Part shown: positions 48,994 through 61,170 of the stretch, piece by piece
How positions within the stretch are numbered: the first letter of the stretch is position 1
Layout of the letters: each line of letters begins with the position of its first letter
Origin: Nissolia schottii
Taxonomy: Eukaryota > Streptophyta > Magnoliopsida > Fabales > Fabaceae
Reading direction: 5' to 3'
DNA: 64,000 bases
Assembly (NCBI GenBank): GCA_003254905.1
Contig: QANU01016745.1
Location: 78,588 to 142,587, forward strand
Notes under the pieces: model-generated
Told to the model about the DNA's origin: nothing
The model's database searches: none
What the model saw: only the letters and a program-made list of their open reading frames with translations
Program-made: the position numbers and the translations under genes

Positions 48994-49401
48994 TCAGGAA
49001 TGGCGAATAGACCTCGCTGACTGATGGTTAGTCTGGAGGGTCCTACCTCGCCAGCATGGGTCCAAGGGGCTAACTGGCATAAGAGCAGAGGGGTAACCCG
49101 CTTCTTGGCGCATCGTCAAATCCGTAGACCGGACAGGGGTCTCTGCGGGAACTGAGTTCGGATCCATTTCCACGTCTTTCTCGTACAGCGTAGGCTCATC
49201 TTTGTCAATAAGGATGGGTGCGGAAGGGTGAGCACCTAGGCCCACGGGTGGACCCAAGAAGGGTGTAGGGGCTGGCAGAGGAGCACTCGGAGCATCAACA
49301 GGCAAGTAGGTGTAGGTCTCCTTGATGACCCTCGTGGCGGGGTCAATCCACCCGCTGGTGCTCAAGATCCTCATCTTGTTGCTTAGCGGGATGCTCGTCA
49401 T
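48994..49401 (-). CDS. Open frame of 135 codons inside family L fragment
   Basis: Unrecognised. Begins MTSIPLSNKMRILSTSGWID, is rich in Pro/Ala/Thr (PSAPLPAPTPFLGPPVG), GC-richer than its surroundings, and has no domain, signal peptide or membrane segment. It sits where the other family L copies show only ccctgaagtcacaaatgag-type text (50120) without a comparable frame. It may be a chance frame or a remnant of a retroelement ORF. Confidence 0.25.
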   Translation of the reverse strand: MTSIPLSNKMRILSTSGWIDPATRVIKETYTYLPVDAPSAPLPAPTPFLGPPVGLGAHPSAPILIDKDEPTLYEKDVEMDPNSVPAETPVRSTDLTMRQEAGYPSALMPVSPLDPCWRGRTLQTNHQSARSIRHS

Positions 49402-49644
49402 GGTCTCCTGGAGTCACAAACGAATGGGGATGAAAACACTACGTTCTCAATGGAAAACCCTAGGTATTGGACTAAACATTTTTTATTCGGTTATGATCTA
49501 GGCCGCTCAGGAGGTCTCTAAGTGTCAATGTGTACTAATATTCCTACTTATTTTATTCTTGCTAATCCTAAGAATCTTTATCTACTTTACTAGGTGACTG
49601 GGGAAATTCTAATCTTTACCCTATTTATTAAAGAAGTACAATCG

Positions 49645-52600
49645 TGTAACACCCTAGCTAGCTAGTCTACGCTTAAGTTGTAAACATGCCTACTAGGTTG
49701 TTATATCTTTTGATTGGGATAGTACTTAGTCCTACTTATGAGTTTCAAAATGTAGTTACCCAAAAATATGGACCAATTTAAACTTTTCTTTATATGTATC
49801 ATAGTGTAAATTAGGAGCCTTTTCGCGTTATAACACATGTTGCGAGCGGTAACGTAGTATGTTTAACGGATATTAGCTAGACATATTTAACAGTCATAGC
49901 AACATATCAACAAGTGGTCCATACCATATATCCACAAGCAGTTACACATGTAATATCATAGTTGTTACGTACAAGTACATAATACCATAGTACAAAACAT
50001 GTAGTCTATTATTTAAGGCTAACATAACGTTTCTAGCTTAGCACTGGCTGTCGTGCTCCTCGTTCACCTCTTCCTGGAACTGCTCCACTGGGTTCCTGTT
50101 CCTTGTTCAATGTCCGACCCTGAAGTCACAAATGAGTGGGGTGAGAACATTGCGTTCTCAGTGGGAAACCTTGGGATCTGGGGAACTTCTTGTGTTCATT
50201 TATGATCCAGGCCGCTTAGGGGTTTCTAAGTGTCACAGTTATACTACATCCCTACTAGTTATTAATATCCATATTAAGTCTGAGCAGCTTTATCTATATT
50301 ACTAAGTGACTGAGGGAACCTATTCTTTCATTATCGAAGGAACCTATTCTTTCATTATCTATGTCCTTTGTTCTCTATTCTAACTCTTAGGTCACATACT
50401 GTCACATAATTCGCATAGCTACAAATATTGTCTCCAAAACATCACTTTCTGAAAACCATTTGCTTATTTTGCTTCAGCTTGCATCCACTTATAACCATGC
50501 CCATTTTAATTATAAGCTTTTGCTCGCATCCGCTTTTGTGTGTGTATGTGTATGTGTATATATATATATATATATTTATATCACATATCACATAGCTTTC
50601 ATATACTCAAGTCCATCCCCCTTGCAGTGGTGGCTATACAACTGCAAGCTGCGTTTAGCTCAATATCGTTAAGGATCAGGCAGCGCTTAACCTTAGTGGT
50701 TCTACTTCCCACGAAATAGTCATCACTCAATGATAGGAGTAACCATTCTTCTGCTTCGAATGTCGAGGGGAAATCTGTCGTTCTTCTGCGTCGAACAACA
50801 TAATTCCCAGAGATGGACTTGTCACCATACTATTCAAAAGAATGGTGAAGCAAAATGGGATACTATCTTACTAGTTAGGGTCTTAGTGACGTCATGCCCT
50901 AGGATTCTTTTCTTTCTTTCATATAAACATATTTTCATCATTACGTGCAGATCAATTTTGGGAGAATAAAGGGTCACATGCAGATCAATTTTGATCAGGT
51001 TTGGTCATTCCCGGTTCCGGTACTTCGCGTATGGTTGTTTAAAAATATTCCGATCGTGTCCTTGTGATCTCCTAATTTTTCTAAGGAAGAATTTAGGTTG
51101 ATCTAAGGTATTTGTGAGCTTTCTTCTGTAACCGTATATTTTACAGATACCTTAGACACGCGATTGTACTCAGGTGACAAAAAGGATTTATTCTAGTGTT
51201 TGTAGAATTTTATGAAAACGAGCAAAATTATTTCTACAAACACTTTTATCCTAAGAGTTCATGTTCCTAATGGTTTAACCTACAATGAGAATTTCTAGGC
51301 ATTTGTCTAGCGAGATTTTTGCTAAGGAGAAAGCGAGATGTCACAACTCGCGTTTTCGATTACTTATACGTCAAGTATTAGAGGATTACGTAGGCGCATA
51401 TTATTTATATTTTATAGAGGCGACCTTATGAAGACCTAACGCCTCACATACATTACATACACATATCACAAACTTATGCATGAAGGGATAGGGAGTTCTC
51501 TTACGAGCCCTGGGGCAATGTCCTTCTCGCATTATCATGTTCATCATTTCCCTTTGTACACCGTGGGACTGTCGTCCCCGTTCAGTGTATAACCTACTCT
51601 GTTTTCGTATCTTCGTTAGTCAGGCAGAACTCATACATGTGTGGTAGCGAACCACAGATGCATTTAGCATAAAAAAATTGATAGGGAATGACCATCCAAC
51701 TTGCTGGATGGTGAGGGGCCTGCCCTTTCGGCCCAGCCAGGAGTGGACTCGTACGTTCATAACTCTTTCATAACTTTCTTGACTTTAATTGCACTCTTAC
51801 TGACTTTGACTTATTTTGACATAAAACCTTATACTTTGGACACATATTTATCTCTTTAATTTGACTTCAACATTCACTCAGGCGTAGGCCTGCGTTCTTG
51901 TCATAAACCAATCCATCTGCTAGGATCGGGGAGGGGCTTGTCTGTTGACGTGCCAAGAGAGGGGGATTTCCCTATTATATATCTATGTACTTATCTTCAA
52001 GGTATACCGGGCCCATTGTGGCCGGAACCTTCTTAAGATCTTACACTTTTTTCCCTAAGGTTCATTTATGATCTTTACAATATTAGATGATAAATTTCTA
52101 GTTATCTAAGGTTGTCCTAGAGTCCTAATGACAATCATTCCCTTATGATGCATAATATTATAGATACAGTACATAATATACAGTTATTTACTCATCATAC
52201 ACAAATTAAAGTGAGGAAGTGTTTGTTGGAATATATGGATCCTTGAGGACTTCTCAGGTCACTCAGTTACCCTGTCAATGATTGCCTAGCGACCTGTGGT
52301 TCTCCAGGTCGCTCAGTGCCCTGTCCAGGGTCACTCAGCGAACACTGAGACCGATCAAGTCGCTCAGCACCCCTCCAGGGTCGCTCAGCTGCCTGACGCA
52401 AAATCTATTGTACAACTTTGTTTCCTTACTTGTTCCTCTCATTTTCTCAAACTTTTCTCATGCAATCATCTTAGGGTTACTCACAACATATTCCAACAAT
52501 GCACAAGAAAATACTATAAACTTTCAAAAAACATAAAAACCACATATTCACAACCAACATACAAACATAGCACATTTCACACTATACTTTACAACACACA

Positions 52601-53560
52601 ACACACATAAGCCACTAGAGTGGTGTTTTGCCTATGTTTACCCACTTGTGAAGAAGGTTTTGTGTTGGTGAAGAAACTTGGAGTGGAGTCCCAAGAAGCC
52701 TTGAGGTTCCAAAGCTTGTTGTCACCCTTTTTCCAAAAGGAAAAACTTGAGAAAAGAGGATGGTGATGGTTCGGTCTTGCAAGGGGAAAGGGGGTAAAGT
52801 TTCTTGGTTACAAATGAAAGAAAATAAAGAGGCAAAGATGGTTGTGTGTGGTTCGATTTTTCTCTTGGAGAAAAGGAAACAAGGAAGAAAATGGAGAAAA
52901 GGATGAAGTGTAACAATGGCTATGGTTTTTGGTCTTGAAAGTGAGCAAGGAAAGAAAACAATTTGGAGAAGAAGATGAAATGGGAAAATGGCCAGCTGAA
53001 GACACGGTTTTGTGGAGGAAATTTTAGCAAATGTGTGAAATAAATAAAAGAAAAATGGAATAGTGGAATAGTGTTGCATAGTAGAAAGCATGGGTGGAGG
53101 TATGGTGGTAGAAGGAGAGTTGGTGAAGGGGTAGCCGTGTGGTGGTGTGCTGCCATGTTTGATGAGGGAAATTTTCAGCTCAAATATTGTATGTGTTTAA
53201 TCGTGTTTGGTAGTTAATTGTTTGTGTACGTGTATAGTTATACATGCACGAGAATTTAACGGATATCATAGAAATTATCTAAACATAAAAATACTATATT
53301 CTAACTATTCTAATAAGGAATTTAAATTAATCCAAGGTACTCGTAATTTTACTTTCGTAAAAATGAGTTTTACGGATACATTTGATATATAATTAAATTC
53401 TGACGAGCACATAGAATTGATCCAAATCTCGCGGAATGTAGCAACCATTACCTTAATTGGCAATTTTTTAAAATAATTTTAGTGATTTAAATTTTTAGTC
53501 TGAATAATTGACTTGATAATAAATTTTACAAGACAAATTTTTTTTAATTTTATACGAACT
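49645..53560 (+). mobile_element. Large solo-LTR-like element, family L, copy 2
   Basis: Begins TGTAACACCCTAGCTAGC. From 52250 to 53540 it matches copy 1 (11860-15045) in inverse orientation, including the CTGAGCGACC patch and the gggtgacaacaagctttgg segment. The right end is worn. No gag or pol. The 5-bp sequence AATCG precedes it, but no matching copy was found on the right. Confidence 0.6.
50537..50575. repeat. (TG)n(TA)n microsatellite
   Basis: gtgtgtatgtgtatgtg followed by tatatatatata inside family L copy 2. Confidence 0.85.
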
Positions 53561-53599
53561 TAAAAACATATTTAATCCTAAAAAAAAAAAAAAACAAGA

Positions 53600-54300
53600 A
53601 TCTTGTAACCTAAATTCTATTTCGCACATCAGCCCTGGGACCCTGGCTCCATCCGCTTCAAGTTCGTGCTTGGTGGCGCTCCCCCTTTCCCTAGAACCCG
53701 TTTCTGCCTCATCTCTACCCCCAAACCACCATGTCTAGCCATTTGTCTTCGCGTCACAACTGCTCTTAGTCGTCGTTGTCGTCACACTCCGATCTGCACC
53801 TCCGATGCCCGACCACCACTACGCCCGCTGCCAAGCGCCGTCGTCCACCGAATGCCGCAGCATCGGTGGCCCCTCCTATTCATGCCTTGCGTCATTTCCC
53901 CTGTCATTTCCATCGTGAGCCACCAACTCTGAATCTTCTTCTTGAACCGCCACTGCGCCAGTCCGCATTAGCTGCTGTCGCGTAGGCTACTTGCATAGCC
54001 GTGACACCACGGCCGCTCCCCCGCCACCCCTTGCCATGCTAGCGCCACAGCTCTTCATCCTTTCTTGTTTTATCTTTGTTTAGTCAGAATTTTTGGGACA
54101 CGATCTTGGGCTGATATGGTACTTTTATTTTTATTTTAATTTCCTTTTCTTGCTTTCTCATGAAGCGTTTACTTTGGGTTGTGTTTTTTATTTTATTTTA
54201 ATACTGGGCTGTGTCAGGTCTTTAATATTGGGACTAATTTGTTTGGGCCTGTAGTCATTTCCCTTCTTATTTTCTTTTATTATATTAAAACCGATTTTCA
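53600..54300. other. GC-rich island, retroelement-leader-like
   Basis: 53640-54050 is strongly C-rich (cgctgccaagcgccgtcg, cctgtcatttccatcg) between AT-rich stretches. Overlapping plus frames of 88 and 69 codons are Pro/Arg/Ser-rich with no domain. Similar in style to 22660-22800. Not supported as a gene. Confidence 0.35.
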
Positions 54301-54539
54301 ACTGGTTTTATTGTACCATAACTGATTTCAAACCAGTCTGAGGTACATCAAAATGGTTCGGTTCGACAAACCGAGTTCAATTCTGATTCTGATCCAGTTA
54401 TTGAAATAACCACTCCATGCACACCCCAATACAAATTGAATAAACAAGCGTTGTTGCATAGTCAAGGAAACCCTTATTTCCTCTTTAAATACTAGATGTT
54501 ACATCATGTAACTTTAAAAGTGAACGATGATTCAATTTT

Positions 54540-56068
54540 TTTTATATATGATAAAAGATTGGACCTAATTGATGGAGGTCCAAACACAACAAACTCCCCC
54601 GCCAAATTAAGTGGGGACAAAAAATCAAACTGACAGTAACAGGAAAATATATCTCCCCATAAATAATCTTTTTCTTATCACAATTCATAGTTTGTTGGTA
54701 GCACACAGAAACTCCCCTGTCAGTAAGAAGCATATATTCTTTAAATGAATAGCGAATAGAGAGTAAACGTTATCTACAAGACCTCCTTAGAGGAGTAAAG
54801 GATTATCGTCATTAACCGAAGCATCAATAGTATCATCAAAATTATCAACTACATCCCCAATTGTACCATTTGAAATATGATCATGAGCATCATTATGATA
54901 GCCAAATTCCTGCTACATTAGACATGTGGCTTAGGAACTAGATCAAGATTAACCAAACCATCATGAAACGAAGCTTGTGATTTCTCTACATTATCAAAAT
55001 CATTAATGGCGTGATCCTCTATAAAAACAACATCAAAGCTTCTAAGAAGCTTTTTAACAATAGGATCGTAAAATCTATAGCCAAATTCACCATGGCTATA
55101 ACCAATGAAGATGCATGTTCTCGTCTTGACACCAAACTTGGACCTATCTTCTTGTGGCACATGTACAAGTTCTTTGCAACCACAAATAGGCAAGTAATCA
55201 TAAGAGACATCCTTTCCATGCCAAATTCTATAAGGAATATCAACCTACAAAGTGAAAGCGAGAGATAAATTAATAACATGTGCAATAGTAAAGCATCACC
55301 CCAAAAAGTCCCATGAAACCTTTGTGATCTTTTTCTTGATCTCTTCCTCTCCCCCTATTTTTAGTAACTAAAACCTATGATCATGTAAAGGAACATGCTG
55401 AGTTTGTCTTCTGACTTGTTCATTCAAAACATCAGTTTTAACAAAATTCATGGTCACAATGCCACCGAGAACAAAACTAGTCAGAGTAACACAAAAATTT
55501 TCCCAAGAATTAGAAAGAGTATTCAGCAACCAAAGCCACATAATTTCATCTTCAAATTTAATATCCATGCTAGGCAATCAGAAATAGAAGTACCTTCTTT
55601 ATACCTCAAACTCATAACTTGCTTTAGCAAAAATAATTTGTTGTTCCTAGATTTGTAGGCGTATAAGGTTGCAAGATTCTCCCATAAAGTTCTGGCTTGT
55701 GAATCATTGGCAATATAATTCAAAATATTATCATCTACCCATTGTCGGATAAAGCCAGAAACCATCTTATTCTTTGGTTTTTGAGTAGTAAATACTGACA
55801 AGGTCAACTTTTTTTTTTTTTTTTTTTACAAAGAGTAGATCTTTCATCTTACCTTTCCATCTATGGTAATTAGAGTCATTCAAACGGATTATCCTATTGA
55901 AATTAGGCTCTGTCATTCAATCAAGAAAATTTCCTAAAAAAACCAAAACAACTCTGATACCACTTGTTGGACTTAAAGCAACAAGGGAAGCCCAAAATTG
56001 GAGGAGATTTAAACAAACAAGCTAAGTGAGACACAAAACGAGTAAGAAGCCACTTGACCCAAAACCTT
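54540..56068 (-). mobile_element. Ty1/copia retrotransposon fossil, minus strand
   Basis: Parts in order on the minus strand: an LTR end (56068-55965), a primer-binding site TGGTATCAGAGTT (55962-55950, fitting initiator-Met tRNA), a gag of the UBN2 type (55807-55370, with WENLATLYAYKSRNNK), and an integrase C-terminal stretch (55193-54918, with GCKELVHVPQEDRSK and CIFIGYSHGEFGYRFYDP). Protease, most of integrase, RT and RNase H are missing. Broken, with several breaks and a large internal loss. The 54540-54900 part is probably further element sequence. Confidence 0.8.
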
Positions 56069-56568
56069 CTAGGTCAAGATGTGACGTCTAACCCACTTTG
56101 TCTCACACTTAGCTCATTTTTTTAAATCTCCTCCAATTTTGGCTTCCCCTTGCCACTTTAAGCCTAACAAGTGGTATTTGAGTTGATGGTTTAAATTTGG
56201 CTTGAAATTTTCTCACGATGTTTGCACTTCAGATGTGGCAGCTTAACTAGTGCGTGTTTGCTTGGGGTGTAGTACCAACCCATGAGCGTTTGTTGTGAGT
56301 GTTTGTGAAGTTTCTACTGAGGAAGGAGCGTGCCGATGTTTGGCCTCACACTTAAGGGGGAGATTGTCGTGTTTTAATCGTGAATGTTAAAGTTTCACAT
56401 TAATAAAATTTGGAATTATTGAAGAGTATATATTTGGGAAGACCAATAAACTCATTGCCTTAAGATTTTTGGTCAAGATGTGGCGTCTAAACCACTTTGT
56501 GTCTCACTTAGCTCGTTTGTTTAAATCTCCTCCAATTTTGGACTCCCCTCATCGCTTTGAGTCCAACA
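56069..56568 (+). mobile_element. TRIM-like miniature LTR element
   Basis: Truncated 5' LTR ending at 56169, primer-binding site TGGTATTTGAGTT at 56172, a non-coding interior of about 195 bp, a polypurine tract aagggggaga at 56354-56363, and a 204-bp 3' LTR (56365-56568, TGTCGTG...CCAACA). The two LTR ends (aaatctcctccaattttgg shared) align with each other and with the LTR piece of the neighbouring minus-strand copia fossil, which abuts it head-on at about 56068. Confidence 0.7.
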
Positions 56569-56569
56569 G

Positions 56570-57259
56570 AGACAATGAGATATTTAAGAAGAAAAATCTA
56601 TTGAATCATTTTTTAAGACAAAAGAAAGAATAAATGATGAAACAAACTCTAATTCACTGATTTTTTAAAATCTAGTGAGTAATGTTGAAAATGTTGTTGG
56701 GAAACATATTAAACTACCTCCATAAACAACGATAAAGATTGAACAAAGAAATTTTAATATTGATAATTTTATAGGATAGGTAATATTTATTTTATTTTAT
56801 GTCATATAAATTTAGTTCGGTCCCCTCCTACAAAATTCCTAGCTCCGCCCTTAGATACTTGCATGGATTGTGTTATTGTAGTAGAAAGAAACATGAGATG
56901 TACCTCTATTTTGTGAAGTGTTCAATTAGAAGGGTTATTGTTAGCATCAATAATGTTATTCGAACGACGCTTACACTGGCCACCGTAGAGCCAATTTATG
57001 AAAGTTGTGCAAAAGGACAAAATATGGGAAAACATACATAGAGAAAATCTTATACGTGGGATTCACTAAAACATAAACAATAAAATTTTATTTCATTCTC
57101 TCTCTTTCCTACATTACTTCATCAGTTTTTTCTCCCATTCTTTTTTCAATTTTTTCCTCTCTATTTCATCTTACACTCTCTCAATTACAAAGGCATCAAC
57201 ATATTTAGAAGGGCACCGACATTTTTTTTAAATTAATTCAATGTATTATTTGTAAACAT
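56570..57259. other. AT-rich DNA with worn repeat text
   Basis: Around 56810-56850 the text tcggtcccctcctac and ctagctccgccctt is typical of 3' ends of certain plant repeats. No coding evidence. Confidence 0.4.
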
Positions 57260-58676
57260 TGTTGGATATATTGGGTATTTGAGAGTGTTTTAAACTTAGT
57301 CTATGTGTTATGGTAAATGTCAAAGTCCCATATTGCTTAGAGTTGGCTTCATGGAAGCCTTTATATGTAAAATTGGTTTACCATTATGGTATTGGGCTAG
57401 AAATGTGAACTTGGGCCTTGCCTATAACACACACATGCATGTCACACCACCTCGTCGTGTCACATCACGTTACTCATGTGTGTGTGTAAGTATGATGGAC
57501 CTTTTGTTTTTTGTCTTTACTTTTTGGGACCAATTTCCTTATAGCCATTAGAAACATAACAATGGACCAAGAAATTTTATTTCTGACTAGGACTCGTTAT
57601 TGGGATGGTCTTATGACCGTTAGGCCTAGCTTATTTTCTAAACAACCTTTGGCCTATTTAATATACATGCCCACTGAGACCAAGACACACATAAACTAAT
57701 CTTCTCTATTCTTCTTCTCTTTCTATGTTTTCTTCCCTGCCATTTTTGTTTCGGTTTAGGGTTTGTGCTTAAACTTATTTTTCTGTTTCTGATTTAATTT
57801 GTTAAAATATTCAATATCTAACTATATTCGATAACAATCTTAAGGGTTTATTATGGATGCCAGTATGTTAGCCGCTACCGAAGTCATTCTCGATGCTTCA
57901 CAGCTTGAACCTTTTCATGGTAACCACTTTAAGAGGTGGCAAAACCGAATTCTTGAGGTTTTGGATTTTTCCAAAATTAATTTTGTTTTGGTTGAGCTCA
58001 AACTTGAGGATGATACCAAAAATTATGAGCAAGCTTTCAAATATTGGGAAATGGCAGAAAAATTGTGCAGGCATACTATCTTGAGAGCATGATCAAATGA
58101 TTTATATGATATTTATTGTCATTATGCTCATGCTAAGGATATTTGGGATGCGTTGGTTCAAAAATATATTTATGAGGAAGAAGGTAGTAAAATTTTTTTG
58201 ATGCGTAACTTTAATGCTTTTCAAATGGTTAAAGATAAAAGTGTTTCCTCTTAATTGAAAGATTTTACTAAACTTATGGATGGTCTTGCCAAAGAATGGG
58301 ACATTTTATCAGAGAAGTTTGTGTCACAAACCCTCATCGATAAATTTCTCGATTCTTGTAAAGATTATAAGATTAATTTCATGAAAAAGAGAAAGACCAT
58401 GAACTTGCAAGAAACCATTGTGCTTATTAAAATAGAGGATAAAAATAGAATCATGGCTAATAAACAAAGACCTAAAGAGATACATGCTAGGGCTAATTTT
58501 ACTAAGAATGAGTATTCAAAGAATTCATCTCATAAGCATGAGCATTATAGTAACAAAGTAAATAATCCAAATTTTAAGAAGCATGAACTTAACCCCCAAC
58601 CTCCGAGGAGAAAAGGCGTTTGTTTTCTTTGTGGTAAAACAGGTCATTATGCTTCAAGTTGTAGAAATGGGAGGTG
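57260..58676 (+). mobile_element. Ty1/copia fossil: LTR-like start and gag
   Basis: TGTTGGATATATTGGG at 57260 has the form of an LTR start. A gag region follows from 57853 (LEPFHGNHFKRWQNR near the start) to a CX2CX4HX4C zinc knuckle (about 58621-58662, CFLCGKTGHYASSC). The element is cut off by the family L copy that begins directly after the knuckle; no pol was found beyond it. Broken, with a few breaks plus truncation. Confidence 0.75.
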
Positions 58677-59609
58677 TAACACCCCTGCTAGCTGCTTACG
58701 CTATAGTCATAAGCAATGCACTGCTTTGGTCGGGATACTTCTAGCCCCATATTTATAGTTGAAAATATTTTCTTCCTGAAAATATGGACCAATTTTAAAA
58801 TTTTTTCCTTTCTTTATTACATTATAATATATGAGACATGCGTGTTTGAGAAGGCATACTTATATAAGCAAGCGATAGAGTCTACCAGACTTAAGTGTTT
58901 AATAACATAACAGTTAAGTGATCATAACAAACTCATATAGAACATAATATATATTTATACATACAGGTCCAGAAACAGTTACACATTTGTTTATAATTAT
59001 ATTACAATTATTGCACTTAAGAGCTAATGGCATAATTAATCCATTAAGCTAATACAAAATACAAAATGCCTAAAAGTCGTGACGTGTAATTCTGAAATGT
59101 AGTCCTACTGCTTCCCTGGGACCTCTTGCCTCTCAGGCTCTTTAGTTGTCCTGTGATGCCTCCTCTGCTCCGACGTACCCATCGTGCTCACCTGGAATCA
59201 TAAGTGAGTGGGGGATGATAACGTCGCGTCCTCAGTGGGAATCCTAGGGCAATACTATTTGTTTTGTTTCAATTATGATCCAGGCCACTCAGGATATCTC
59301 TAGGTATCAAAGTATACTAAGATCGCTACTTATTATTATCCATGCTAGTTCTGAGTAGCTTTATCTAATTTACTAGGTGACTGGGGATTCTCTAATCTTT
59401 GCATTACCTATCAAGTGGAATCTATCGTGCTTATTAATCCTGTTCGCTTTAGAAACGCGGCGTCGTACTTAAGTACCTCATAACCTTGTGAGGTTGTCTG
59501 GTGAAACCTTTTCCACTTGATGTATCCTTAATGTATACATAAATAGTATAGTCATACACATATATCACACTTCCTGAAACTAATCATTGATAATTCTACG
59601 AGTAGAACG

Positions 59610-60130
59610 ATGCCCATTCTTGCAAACCACCTACCTTCAGGAATACTGACAATTCCTTCTCTGCAAGCCACCCACCTACAGGAATACTGACCATTCCTTC
59701 CATGCAAGCCACCTACCTACAGGAAAGTGAACATTCCTGCAAGCTACCTACCTACAGGAAATACCGACTACCCCTTCATTCCTACAAGCTACCTACCTAT
59801 AGGAAATACTGATTGCCCCTTCCCTATAAGCCACCTACCGACAGGAAAGTGAACATTTCTGCAAACTATATACCTACAGGAAATACTGACTGCCCCTTCC
59901 CTGCAAGCCACCTTCTACCAGGGAAGTGAACATTCCTACAAGCTACCTACCTACACTGATTGTCCCTTCCCTATAAACCACCTACCGACAAGAAATTGAA
60001 CATTCCTGCAAGCTACCTACCTACAAGAAATATTGCCTGCCCCTTCCCTGCAAGTGACTTACCGACAGGGAAGTGAACATTCCTACAAGCTACCTACCTA
60101 CAGGAATACTGATCATATCTTAAATATATC
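59610..60130. repeat. Minisatellite array inside family L copy 3
   Basis: About a dozen units of roughly 40 bp built on gcaagcYacctacctacagg, often arranged as pairs of about 85-90 bp (one half ending ggaaatactgactgcccc, the other ggaaagtgaacattcc). Confidence 0.85.
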
Positions 60131-60472
60131 TTCCTAGCAGACCTTAAATCCTGCAAGGAAGTGGTCATAAGATGGGATTTCCCTATTCATATAACTATGT
60201 TCTTATCTTCAAGGTATTCCGAGCTCATTGTGGCCGGAACCTTCTTAAGATATCACATTTTTCCTAAGGTTCATTTATGCTCTTTACAGTGTTAGGTGGT
60301 CAACTTCTAGTCATCTACGGTTATCCTACGACCCTAGTGACAACCATTACCTCATGATGCATAATATCATATGCACAACTCATAATATACAATTATTGCA
60401 TATATTCGTCAGGCATGAAAATAAGGTGAGGTAGTGCTTGTCGGGGATATTCTTACACTCTTACATTTTTTT

Positions 60473-61170
60473 CTTTAGAATTTTGTTCACCAAAAACCCG
60501 AAGGGTCCAAGACCTCATCCCAAGGTTTTTAATAGTTGTAAGCACATTTTTCACACTTATAAACCCAGATTTTTACCCCTAAGTCCTGAAATTACAGTTT
60601 TATCCTTTTTTCCTAAAATGCCATTTTTAACCCGAAAAGCCTGATTTTCTTTAGAATTTTAGTTATCAAAAACCCGAAGGGCTCAAGACTTCACCCTAAA
60701 GTTTTTGATAGCTCTAAACTCATTTTTTTATGAAAACAAACCCGGATTTTCAGTCCTAATACCCAAAATTCCATTTTTACCCTTTTTACCAAAAACGCCG
60801 TTTTTTACCTAAAAAACCTATTTTTCTTCAGAATTTTAGTTATAAAAAACCCGAAGGGCTCAAGGCTTCACCCTAAGGTTTTTGATATCTCTAAACTCAT
60901 TTTTCATGAAAACAAACCTAGATTTTCAGTCCATTTTACCAAAATTTCCATTTTTCCCTTATTTGCCCAAAACGTCATTTTTACCCGAAAAACCCGATTT
61001 TCGTCGGAATTTTAGTTATCAAAAACCCAAAGAGCACAAGACTTCACCCTAAGGTTTTTGATAGCCTAAACTTATTTTTCATGAAAATAAACCCAAATTT
61101 TCAATTCTAATACCCAAAATGACAGTTTGTCCCTTATTTGCCCAAAACGCCGTTTTTATCCATTTTGTTC
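60473..61170. repeat. Tandem array, period about 178 bp, four units
   Basis: Units begin near 60473, 60651, 60832 and 61011 with tttagaattttagttatc, then aaaaacccgaagggc, then aaggtttttgatag, and end in aacgccgtttttaccc-type text. They differ by roughly 10-20 percent. Confidence 0.85.

Larger units (their letters stand above)
48288..49644 (+). mobile_element. Family L LTR-like fragment (5' part)
   Basis: Begins TGTAACCCCTAGCTAG and follows the family start (taactgctttggttgg, atttgaaattttctcaac) for about 1.36 kb, then stops where the next copy begins at 49645. This is nested or tandem insertion of the same family. Contains a 60-bp direct duplication at 48481-48575 and a minus-strand ORF at 49401-48994. 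Fossil. Confidence 0.6.

Noticed and set aside
53666-53985. Two overlapping Pro/Arg-rich plus frames in the 53.6-54.1 kb GC island
   Set aside because: No domain, no intron logic and no clear promoter; composition alone explains the open frames.
59610-60130. Regular repeats considered as a CRISPR-like array
   Set aside because: Units are imperfect, adjacent and without unique spacers of constant size, and the context is a plant retroelement; it is a minisatellite.
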